From an uncultured Gemmatimonadales bacterium (GTDB taxonomy: Bacteria > Gemmatimonadota > Gemmatimonadetes > Longimicrobiales > Gaopeijiaceae), in assembly GCA_937983085.1 (NCBI GenBank), contig CALJKZ010000032.1:1-13260 (forward strand): a stretch of DNA of 13,260 nt. Reading direction: 5' to 3'. Positions 6,176 to 13,219 of the stretch are shown in pieces. The position numbers were made by a program, and so were the translations under genes. Position 1 is the first letter of the stretch; each line of letters opens with the position of its first letter. The notes beneath the pieces are model-generated. The model was not told where the DNA came from. It saw only the letters and a list, made by a program, of their open reading frames with translations, and made no database searches.

Positions 6176-6835
6176 ATGGCCTCCGACACGAGCATCTGGT
6201 ACCAGCTGGGCCACGCTCTCGAGCGTGCCCGTCATGCCGCACCCAAGCCCCGCGACGTGGGTTCCGTATCCGACGAGGACGACGGTGGTGCGCCTGTGGC
6301 CATTCCCAGGCCCGAGATCCCCTCCAGCGACGAGCTCATGGCGGCGGGGATCGCCCTGGTGGTGGACAAGGCGCTGGAAGGGTGGACGGGCCGGCGCCAG
6401 CCAGGACTGATGCTCCTCCTCCGCGCAGCGGCTGCGGGAGCGGCGGCCGCGCTCCTCACGGATCTCATACGCCCCCTCCTCCGGGCGGACGCTGACCTTC
6501 CCGGTCTGGACCCCGACACCGCCGGCAGGATTCTCGCCGGGCTCGGTCAGGGCCTGGTGTACGGAGGCGTCATCGAGCCTCGGGTGCCCGGCCCCGCGCT
6601 CTTCAAGGGAGCACTCTACGGATCCGTGGAATACGCGATGAATCCGGTGGGTGGCCTCACCGGCGTCCTGGGGTCGCACACGCCCCAGCGGAAGATCCCC
6701 TTCGTGGGCGACCTCCTCGACGGGCTCGACGGGGACGACCGGGCTTATCTGGAGCATCTGGTCTTCGGCATCGCACTGGCCTTGATCTACGAGTCGAGTC
6801 CTTCGAGCAACGGCATTCTGCCCGACGACGAGTAG
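6176..6835 (+). CDS. Unrecognised small integral membrane protein
   Basis: 219 residues that I cannot assign to a family with confidence. The first 55 are polar and probably cytoplasmic. Four hydrophobic stretches follow, at about 79-102, 117-134, 141-166 and 190-206, rich in Gly and Ala. The MNPVGG (155-160) and LEHLVFGIALALIY (192-205) pieces recall small membrane families such as the YagU/DUF1440 type, but this is only resemblance. The tail is acidic (ILPDDE). The ATG at 6176 is the first start after an in-frame stop at 6119-6121. It has no Shine-Dalgarno, so a later start is possible. The start lies 5 bp from that of the divergent metallopeptidase gene, and the 3' end overlaps the convergent glycosyltransferase by 49 bp. 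Coding is supported by hydrophobic segmentation and plausible composition. Confidence 0.65.
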   Translation: MASDTSIWYQLGHALERARHAAPKPRDVGSVSDEDDGGAPVAIPRPEIPSSDELMAAGIALVVDKALEGWTGRRQPGLMLLLRAAAAGAAAALLTDLIRPLLRADADLPGLDPDTAGRILAGLGQGLVYGGVIEPRVPGPALFKGALYGSVEYAMNPVGGLTGVLGSHTPQRKIPFVGDLLDGLDGDDRAYLEHLVFGIALALIYESSPSSNGILPDDE

Positions 6836-8574
6836 TCCCCCGCCGTCGCCGCCTGTTCCGAGGTGTAGCTGGCGTCACAGCCTTCAAGTCGTACGTCGGC
6901 GCCGCCGCCGCGTGTCGCGTCGCGACGCTCCGGAGGCAGGACACCGAGGAGTTGACTGCCGCCACCGGCAGCGCTCCCGAAGCCGCGGACGAAGCAGAAC
7001 GCTCCCGGTCTCCGCGTCACCGCCGAGGCCACGTAACGCCGAGCGAGGCCGTCCCATTGATCCAGAAGGACGTACCGGGCTCCAAGCGCGTCCGCCAAAT
7101 CGAGATGGGGGTCGGGTTCCTCGAAGAAGGCGAAGGCTCGGCTCGGCAACCCGCTCTGGAGATAGAAGTGGCGAGGTTTGCGGGTCAGCACCGCCGCGCC
7201 GTCGGGGAGGGCGTGGCCACTCCACGCGGCCGCCGCCATGAAGTTTTGGACGCCGGGTCCGTAGCACGCCCAGACGTCGTCGCGGCGGACGTCTTCCGGG
7301 CACGCCGACGACGCCGTCACCGCGCCACGCCACGCCTCCGCAGCCGGCAGTAGGAGAGCCAACACCAGTACGGTGCCCACGACCGGCGCCGCGGCCTCCG
7401 GCACCCGACGGGCTAGGAGGCCGAAGGCGACGGCGCCGTACACGAAGACGAGCGGGAGGAGGGGGAGAGCGAATCGATCACCGCTCCAAACCGTGGGCCA
7501 TAGGAGGATCACGCCCCAATAGAGGGGGAAGAAGAGTTCGGCCGGACCCAGGGTGTCGCGCGTCCTCACCAGCCACCCCACCAGGGCGGCGCCCACCAGG
7601 AGGGTCCCGATCAGGCCAGGAGCGGGCGCCCCGCTCCCGACGATGCCCACCGGGAGATGAGCCGTCGTGTACCCCGCGGCATTCTCCACCACCCGGCCGA
7701 CGAGCCCGCCGAAACCGACGGTGCCCAAGGAAGGGTCGTAAGGGTTCACCATCCAGAACTCCGACGAGTACTGGGCGACCCCCTGAACCGATCGCGCGCG
7801 GAGCCACCAGGCCACCATGGGCACCCCCAACGCGACGGAGGTCACCGCGAGGGAGCGCCACGCGCGCCGGAGGGCGAGCCACCCCACCACTGCCAGGACC
7901 AGCGGAAGTCCCGCCGAACGAGTGAAATACGCGAGGCCCGCCGCGACCACGCCGAGCGCGAGCCACGGGACCTGGATGGAAGCGTCCGCCCCGGTACTCG
8001 CCGTTCCGTCGGGGGTCGCGTCGGCCGTTCCAGGAGTCGCGCCGGCCTTCCCCGGCGTCGCGTCGACCTTCCCGGGCGTCGCGCCCACCTCCCTCGGAGT
8101 CCCGTCCGCCTTCGCCAGGGCGAAGAGCGCCAGGGTGGTGAGGGCGAGGAAGACCGGGTCGGAAAGCACCCATTGGCTGTAGTAGACGACGCCGGCCGCG
8201 AGGGCCATGACGAGTCCGACGGCGAAGGCCCCCGCAGGCCGGAGGACACGCTCCGCCCAGAGATACGAGAAGGCCACGGCCGCGACCGTGGCTACGCCGG
8301 CGACGCTCTTGAAGGCGACCCAACTCCGCGCCCCCATCGCCATGAGGAGCGCGAGGAGCGCAGGAAAGACCGGAGGGTACTTGGTATGGGGCAGCCCTTC
8401 GGGGTCGAAGGCGTCGTTGTACGTGCCGTTCGTGAGGAGGTCGTGAGCGAGGGCGATGTAGCCGGCATTGTCGCCGCCGGCATGAGGGACGGGATTGGCC
8501 GACGTCCATACCACGGCGGTAGAGAGTGCGCAGCACCCTCCCAGGAAGAGCATCCGCAGGCGCTGCGGCGTCAA
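6787..8574 (-). CDS. GT-C family membrane glycosyltransferase (ArnT/PMT-like)
   Basis: Likely transfers a sugar from a polyprenyl-phosphate donor at the periplasmic face; acceptor unknown. The 595 residues open with a hydrophobic segment, then GGDNAGY (33-39), whose D35 fits the catalytic acidic residue of the first periplasmic loop in GT-C/PMT_2 enzymes. Next come YPPVFPALLAL and about ten further hydrophobic segments, including LSDPVFLALTTLALFAL and TRSAGLPLVLAVVGWLALRR. A C-terminal soluble domain starts near 420. Residues about 156-193 are a low-complexity insert built on ATPGKxx heptads. The chosen start is a TTG at 8574, whose TTGA overlaps the murQ stop and suggests translational coupling. 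An ATG at 8553 is the alternative. The last 16 codons and stop overlap the convergent membrane-protein gene. Confidence 0.82.
   Translation of the reverse strand: MTPQRLRMLFLGGCCALSTAVVWTSANPVPHAGGDNAGYIALAHDLLTNGTYNDAFDPEGLPHTKYPPVFPALLALLMAMGARSWVAFKSVAGVATVAAVAFSYLWAERVLRPAGAFAVGLVMALAAGVVYYSQWVLSDPVFLALTTLALFALAKADGTPREVGATPGKVDATPGKAGATPGTADATPDGTASTGADASIQVPWLALGVVAAGLAYFTRSAGLPLVLAVVGWLALRRAWRSLAVTSVALGVPMVAWWLRARSVQGVAQYSSEFWMVNPYDPSLGTVGFGGLVGRVVENAAGYTTAHLPVGIVGSGAPAPGLIGTLLVGAALVGWLVRTRDTLGPAELFFPLYWGVILLWPTVWSGDRFALPLLPLVFVYGAVAFGLLARRVPEAAAPVVGTVLVLALLLPAAEAWRGAVTASSACPEDVRRDDVWACYGPGVQNFMAAAAWSGHALPDGAAVLTRKPRHFYLQSGLPSRAFAFFEEPDPHLDLADALGARYVLLDQWDGLARRYVASAVTRRPGAFCFVRGFGSAAGGGSQLLGVLPPERRDATRGGGADVRLEGCDASYTSEQAATAGDYSSSGRMPLLEGLDS
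7994..8119 (-). repeat. 21-bp tandem repeat inside the glycosyltransferase gene, about six units
   Basis: Units lie at 7994-8014, 8015-8035, 8036-8056, 8057-8077, 8078-8098 and 8099-8119, most starting GTCGCGyC on the plus strand. The period is a multiple of three, so copy number can change without breaking the frame. It encodes ATPGKVD, ATPGKAG and ATPGTAD-type heptads. The central units are most alike and the outer ones have drifted. The insert follows a hydrophobic segment ending FALAKAD and should lie in a loop. Confidence 0.8.
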
Positions 8575-9473
8575 CGCTCCAACCCCCCCACCACGCGCGA
8601 GATGACCCCGTCGGCGTCTCGTAGCCGTTCCCGCGCCTCCTCGGCGCTCACGCCAAGGCGGCCCATGACCAGGGCCGTCTTCACGTGGCCTTCGGCGCGA
8701 CCGAGGAGGTCGGTCGCCACCGAGCGGTCCACGTCGAGCATCTCCTGGAGGATCCGCTCACCCCGATCCTGGAGCTTGGCGCACGTGACCTGCAGGTCCA
8801 CCATCAGGTTACCGTACACCTTGCCCAGCCGGACCATGGCTCCCGTGGTGATGGTGTTCAGGACGAGCTTGGTGGCGGTCCCGGCTTTCATGCGCGTTGA
8901 TCCCGTGATCACCTCAGGCCCCACAAGGGGCGCGATGACCACGTCGAGGCGTTCCACCAGTTCGGCCGGCGGGTGGGTGCACATGAGGAAGCCGGTGCGG
9001 GCGCCCAACTCCAGCGCCCGATCAACGGCGCCATGGACGTACGGTGTCGTTCCCGAGGTGGCGATGCCCAGCACGAAGTCCGCAGGTCCCACGCCGAGGC
9101 GGTCCATCTCCGCGGCCCCGTCTTCGGGGTGATCTTCGGCTCCCTCCTGCGCCCTCACCAACGCGTCGTATCCCCCCGCGATGACGCCGTGGACCATGGT
9201 GGGATCCGTCCCGTACGTCGGAGGCATCTCGGCGGCGTCGAGGACACCCAGGCGACCGGAGGTGCCGGCTCCTACGTAGATGAGGCGCCCGCCCCGGCGG
9301 AAAGCGTCCTCGGCAAGTTCGAGGGCACGGGCGATGGAGTCACGCTCCAGCCCCACCGCCTCGGCCACGCGTCGATCTTCCGCATTGATGAGATCGACGA
9401 TCCCCCGGGCGTCGAGCTCGTCGATGCCCTGGGAGGCCGGATTCCGTTGTTCGGTGAGGCGGGGATCGCGCAT
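8571..9473 (-). CDS. murQ: N-acetylmuramic acid 6-phosphate etherase
   Basis: Cleaves the lactyl ether of MurNAc 6-phosphate to give GlcNAc 6-phosphate and D-lactate, in cytoplasmic recycling of murein. The 300 residues match the family length of about 300. The N-terminus MRDPRLTEQRNPAS resembles the SETRNP start of known MurQ proteins. A SIS (sugar isomerase) fold carries GAGTSGRLGVLDAAEMPPTYG; the Glu in DAAEMPPT and one in EGAED correspond to the catalytic pair by position in the motifs. STRMKAGTATKLVLN with the following TGAMVRLGKVYGNLMVDL is the MurQ/GCKR signature. The ATG at 9473 is chosen over 9566, which would add 31 non-conserved residues. No good Shine-Dalgarno is seen. The gene ends in a G7 run, then overlaps the glycosyltransferase start. 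No MurNAc kinase or AnmK is in view. Confidence 0.95.
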   Translation of the reverse strand: MRDPRLTEQRNPASQGIDELDARGIVDLINAEDRRVAEAVGLERDSIARALELAEDAFRRGGRLIYVGAGTSGRLGVLDAAEMPPTYGTDPTMVHGVIAGGYDALVRAQEGAEDHPEDGAAEMDRLGVGPADFVLGIATSGTTPYVHGAVDRALELGARTGFLMCTHPPAELVERLDVVIAPLVGPEVITGSTRMKAGTATKLVLNTITTGAMVRLGKVYGNLMVDLQVTCAKLQDRGERILQEMLDVDRSVATDLLGRAEGHVKTALVMGRLGVSAEEARERLRDADGVISRVVGGLER

Positions 9474-9518
9474 GGACGGTTGTGAGCGGGGACGGCGCGT
9501 CTGATCTTCAGCGGCGCC

Positions 9519-9558
9519 CGAAGCTATGAGATGCTTCGAGGCACCGGCAACGAAGCTA
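9519..9558. promoter_or_regulatory. Inverted repeat and third half-site between murQ and ggt (candidate operator)
   Basis: CGAAGC at 9519-9524 and GCTTCG at 9533-9538 form a perfect 6-bp inverted repeat with an 8-bp spacer. A third half-site, CGAAGCTA at 9551-9558, repeats 9519-9526 exactly 32 bp on. The cluster fills the middle of the 104-bp divergent spacer. No strong -35/-10 pair was found in either direction. The regulator is unknown. Confidence 0.35.
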
Positions 9559-9577
9559 CCCTCCAATCCGACCCGCG

Positions 9578-11383
9578 ATGCACACCGACGTCTTCCTCGC
9601 CCCTTCAGGCGTGTCCACGTTCCGGACCTTTCCCGCCTTCCGCAGGATGCCCGTGATCGCGGCCCTGGCGCTGTCGCTGCTCGCCGTGGGTTGCGCCCCC
9701 TCCGGCGACGAACCGGCGCCGGTGGTCTTCCCCGAGAGCTGGACCTACGCCGCCGACGTCGAGCCGGTGGTAGCGGACAACGGCATGGTCGTGTCCACCG
9801 ACGAGTACGCCAGTCAGGTGGGCACGGACGTCCTGCGCGCCGGGGGCAACGCCGTGGACGCCGCCATCGCGGTGCAGTTCGCCCTGGCCGTCGTGAACCC
9901 CGAAGCGGGCAACATCGGAGGCGGGGGCTTCCTCGTCCTCCGGACTCCCGATGACCAGACTGCCGCTCTGGACTACCGTGAGAAGGCCCCTCTAGCCGCC
10001 ACCCGCGACATGTTCCTCGACGAGGACGGCAACCTCACGGACAAGTCGGTGGTGGGGCACCTCGCCTCGGGGGTTCCGGGCACGGTGGCCGGGATGTGGC
10101 AGGCGTGGGAGCGCTACGGTTCCATGGAGTGGTCCGAGCTGGTGGCTCCCGCCGTGGAGCTCGCCGAGGGCTTCGAGGTGAAGGAGCGCTTCCTCGGGTC
10201 GCTGGGGGAGACGATGGTGCAGTCGTTGTCCGCCTTCGAAGCATCGGCGGCCCAGTTCCTCCCACGAGACGGCCAACCTCCCCTCGTGGGAGACACCCTC
10301 CGACAGCCCGACCTCGCAGCGACCCTCAGGCGGATCATGGCCGAGGGCCCCGACGGGTTCTATGCCGGCGAGACGGCCGACCTCATCGTGGCCGAGATGG
10401 AGCGCGGCGGTGGCATCATCACCCACGAGGACCTCGCCGCGTACGAGGCCGCCTGGCGGGAGCCGGTGACCTTCGAGTACCGCGGCCACCGCGTCATCTC
10501 CATGCCGCCCTCCTCCTCGGGAGGGCCCACCATGGCGGAGATGAGCAACATCCTCGAGCTCTACGACCTCCCGGCCATGACGTGGCATGGACCGGAGATG
10601 ATCCACCTGTACGCCGAAGCGTGGAAGCGGTCCTTCGCCGACCGGAACTACTATCTGGCCGATCCCGACTTCGTGGACATGCCCCTCGAGCGCATGACCT
10701 CGGACCTCTACGCGGCCGAGCGCGCGTCCACCATTCGCATGGACCGCGCCACGCCGTCCTCTGAGATCGAGCCGGGACTCGGGCCCGCCGCGTCCGAAGG
10801 CGAAAACACGACGCACTATTCCATCGTGGATGCCCAGGGAATGGCGGTGTCGGTCACGACGACCATCAACTCATGGTACGGCAGCAAGGTGACGGTGGCC
10901 GGCGCGGGCTTCGTGCTCAACAACGAGATGGACGACTTCGCCGCGAAGCCGGGCACACCCAACCAGTTCGGGCTCGTCCAGGGTGAGAACAACGCCGTGG
11001 CTCCGGGCAAGCGCATGCTCTCGGCCATGACCCCCTCCATCGTTCTCGATCCTTCGGGTGACCTGCTCATGGTCACGGGCACGCCGGGAGGCTCCACCAT
11101 CATCACCACCGTCTTCCAGACCATCTCCAACGTCGTGGACTACGGCATGAACGTGGTGCAGGCGGTCAACGCGCCGCGTGTCCACCACCAGCACCTTCCC
11201 GACCAGATCTTCTACGAGGCGGGCGGCCTGACCCCGGAGACGGTCTCGGCGCTCGAGGCGCTGGGCCACACCATGGTGGAGCGAAGCGGGGTTTCCGGCG
11301 ACGCTCAGGCCATCGTGGTGGTGGACGGTCGCCTCACGGCCTGGTCCGACCCCCGCCGCGGTGGGAGAGCCGTAGGGTACTGA
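9578..11383 (+). CDS. ggt: Gamma-glutamyltransferase, predicted lipoprotein
   Basis: An Ntn-hydrolase that cleaves gamma-glutamyl bonds (glutathione and conjugates) outside the cytoplasm. The 601-residue precursor should self-process before T411, the first Thr of NTTHYSIVD, giving subunits of about 370 (after lipid-Cys) and 191 residues. Matching landmarks are REKAP (R134), GGGGFLV (115-120), NNEMDDF (448-454), MLSAMTPSIV (480-489) and TPGGSTI (502-508). The second Ser of the usual SS pair is Ala483, and the lid-loop Tyr position appears to be Phe464. The signal LSLLAVGC gives a lipobox with C39 as lipid anchor, unusual since many bacterial GGTs are soluble periplasmic proteins. Start alternatives are GTG at 9611 and ATG at 9647; the last would lack a basic n-region. 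No clear Shine-Dalgarno is seen. The ABC exporter gene follows after 43 bp. Confidence 0.94.
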   Translation: MHTDVFLAPSGVSTFRTFPAFRRMPVIAALALSLLAVGCAPSGDEPAPVVFPESWTYAADVEPVVADNGMVVSTDEYASQVGTDVLRAGGNAVDAAIAVQFALAVVNPEAGNIGGGGFLVLRTPDDQTAALDYREKAPLAATRDMFLDEDGNLTDKSVVGHLASGVPGTVAGMWQAWERYGSMEWSELVAPAVELAEGFEVKERFLGSLGETMVQSLSAFEASAAQFLPRDGQPPLVGDTLRQPDLAATLRRIMAEGPDGFYAGETADLIVAEMERGGGIITHEDLAAYEAAWREPVTFEYRGHRVISMPPSSSGGPTMAEMSNILELYDLPAMTWHGPEMIHLYAEAWKRSFADRNYYLADPDFVDMPLERMTSDLYAAERASTIRMDRATPSSEIEPGLGPAASEGENTTHYSIVDAQGMAVSVTTTINSWYGSKVTVAGAGFVLNNEMDDFAAKPGTPNQFGLVQGENNAVAPGKRMLSAMTPSIVLDPSGDLLMVTGTPGGSTIITTVFQTISNVVDYGMNVVQAVNAPRVHHQHLPDQIFYEAGGLTPETVSALEALGHTMVERSGVSGDAQAIVVVDGRLTAWSDPRRGGRAVGY

Positions 11384-11426
11384 CCAGGTCCGGGAGCACA
11401 CCCGGCCCAAGCGGGTACGCCGGACC

Positions 11427-13208
11427 ATGAAGGAGCTCCGCACCATCCTGCCGTACTTTCGCCCCTACACCAAGGGGTTGTTGGGAGGGCTGGTAAGCGT
11501 AGTCCTCGCGAACGTATTCCAGATCGCGGGCCCGTGGTTCATGAAGCTCGCCATCGACGGGATGGGCGACCCCGACGTGACCATGGGACGTATCTCCCTG
11601 TACGCATCCCTCATCGTCGTCGTGGCCCTGGTGGGCGGGGTCTTCCGCTTCGGGATGCGCCAACTGCTCAACGGAATCAGCCGCCGTATCGAAGCCGATC
11701 TCCGCGACGACTTCTTCCAACACCTCCTGCGCCTCGACGCTCGGTTCTACGGCTCCACACGCACAGGCGATCTCATGAGCCGCGCCACCAACGATACGCT
11801 GGCGGTACGCATGGCCGCCGGGCCCGCCATCATGTACACCGTCAACACGGTGGCCAGCTTCGTCTTCGCCCTGGGCTTCATGGTGTGGATCAGTCCCCGG
11901 CTGACGCTCTTCGCAATGGTCCCGCTGGTCGTGCTGCCCCCCATCGTCCTCGGTTTCGGGCGGATCATCCACGAGCGCTTCGAAGAGATCCAGGAGCAGT
12001 TCTCCTCGCTGTCCACCTTCGTCCAGGAGAGCCTCACCGGCGTGCGACTCGTGCGGGCCTACACTCAGGAGAGTGAGCAGGCGCGGCAGTTCGACGGCTA
12101 CAACGCCGACTACCGGACCCGGAACATGAGCCTGGTCCTCCGGGCCGGCGCGTTTCATCCGGTACTGTCCATCGTGTCGGGCGCGGCCATGGTTCTGGTC
12201 ACGTGGCTCGGCGCGGTGGAGGTTATGGAGGGCCGGATGACGCTGGGCGACTTCGTGGCGTTCGGCTTCTACCTGACCCTTCTCATCTGGCCCATGATCG
12301 CCCTGGGGTGGGTGGTGAACCTCTACCAGCGCGGCGCCGCCTCCATGGGGCGGCTCAACCGCATCTTCGAGACCCGACCGGACATCGCGGCTCCCGACGC
12401 TCCGGTGTCCCTCGACGGCGTCGGCGCGAGCATCACCTTCGAGAAGGTGTCCTTCCGGTACCCGGGCACGGAGCGCCTCGTCCTGGAGTCCATCGATTTC
12501 TCGGTGAAGGCCGGGCAGACAGTGGCCATCGTCGGTCCCACGGGGTCCGGCAAGAGCACCCTGCTGGCCCTTCTCACCCGACTGTACGACCCGACCGAGG
12601 GGCGGATCCTCCTGGACGGAACGCCGTTGGATCGCTTCGATCCGGCCGACCTGAGGCGGAAGATCGGGATGGTGCCACAGGACTCCTTCCTCTTCTCCAA
12701 CACCATCGCCGGCAACATCGGGCTGGGGCTGGACGACGGCGACGTGAGCGGCGCCGACGTCGACGCGGCCATTCGACGCTCGGCCGAGATCGCTCAGCTC
12801 CACGACCAGATCGAGGAGTTTCCGAGAGGCTACGACACCATCCTGGGCGAGCGGGGCATCAACCTCTCCGGCGGACAGAAGCAGCGTGCCACCCTCGCTC
12901 GGGCGCTGGCGCGGGACCCCCTCATCCTCATCCTCGACGACGCCCTCAGCGCGGTGGATACGCACACGGAGGCGGCCATACTCGAGGACCTCCGGGAGGT
13001 GGCGGGCCGACGTACCGCCTTCATCGTGAGCCATCGCGTGGGCGCCGTCATGCACGCCGACAAGGTCCTGGTTCTGGAAGGCGGTCGGATCGTGCAGGAG
13101 GGGACCCACGACGAACTCATCGCCCAGGAAGGGACCTACGAGCGGCTGCTGCGTCGCCAGCTCCTGGAAGAAGACGTCGAGGCGACCCCTGCCGGCGTAG
13201 GCGACTGA
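11427..13208 (+). CDS. ABC exporter half-transporter (permease fused to ATPase), degenerate Walker B
   Basis: Type IV ABC exporter of the MsbA/multidrug group in the cytoplasmic membrane; substrate unknown. The 593 residues carry six membrane segments (about 17-40, 57-76, 133-154, 160-180, 240-265, 275-300), then the ATPase: A-loop Y345, Walker A GPTGSGKST (370-378), Q-loop Q418, signature LSGGQ (480-484), D-loop SAVD (508-511) and H-loop H536. After Walker B aspartate D504, position 505 is Asp, not the catalytic Glu. With an intact LSGGQ, that is the pattern of the degenerate-site subunit in heterodimeric exporters such as TM287. The partner would be expected next door, but the sequence beyond does not obviously begin one. 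The ATG at 11427 lacks a Shine-Dalgarno. Close spacing suggests cotranscription with ggt. Confidence 0.93.
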   Translation: MKELRTILPYFRPYTKGLLGGLVSVVLANVFQIAGPWFMKLAIDGMGDPDVTMGRISLYASLIVVVALVGGVFRFGMRQLLNGISRRIEADLRDDFFQHLLRLDARFYGSTRTGDLMSRATNDTLAVRMAAGPAIMYTVNTVASFVFALGFMVWISPRLTLFAMVPLVVLPPIVLGFGRIIHERFEEIQEQFSSLSTFVQESLTGVRLVRAYTQESEQARQFDGYNADYRTRNMSLVLRAGAFHPVLSIVSGAAMVLVTWLGAVEVMEGRMTLGDFVAFGFYLTLLIWPMIALGWVVNLYQRGAASMGRLNRIFETRPDIAAPDAPVSLDGVGASITFEKVSFRYPGTERLVLESIDFSVKAGQTVAIVGPTGSGKSTLLALLTRLYDPTEGRILLDGTPLDRFDPADLRRKIGMVPQDSFLFSNTIAGNIGLGLDDGDVSGADVDAAIRRSAEIAQLHDQIEEFPRGYDTILGERGINLSGGQKQRATLARALARDPLILILDDALSAVDTHTEAAILEDLREVAGRRTAFIVSHRVGAVMHADKVLVLEGGRIVQEGTHDELIAQEGTYERLLRRQLLEEDVEATPAGVGD

Positions 13209-13219
13209 GTTGGTCGCCT
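13199..13219. terminator. Hairpin at the end of the ABC exporter gene
   Basis: AGGCGAC (13199-13205) and GTCGCCT (13213-13219) form a perfect 7-bp stem with a seven-base loop that includes the exporter's TGA. No U-tract follows on either strand, so it is at best a Rho-independent-like or RNA-stabilising hairpin. Its place between two apparently convergent stop codons fits an end-of-transcript role. Confidence 0.4.

Noticed and set aside
6171..6242. Upstream ATG at 6242 for the metallopeptidase gene
   Set aside because: It would add 24 Arg/Cys/Pro-rich residues before a normal signal peptide and run deep into the divergent gene; the 6170 start has a GGAGG.
9474..9566. Upstream start at 9566 for murQ
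   Set aside because: The extra 31 residues are not MurQ-like and would fill nearly all of the divergent spacer; the 9473 start gives the normal family length.
11390..11405. CCGGG/CCCGG hairpin between ggt and the ABC gene as a terminator
   Set aside because: The stem is only 5 bp with no U-tract, so readthrough and an operon are more likely.
11334..13109. 591-codon minus-strand open frame opposite the ABC exporter
   Set aside because: It mirrors the exporter's codon pattern, is rich in His, Glu and Gly, and shows no domain.
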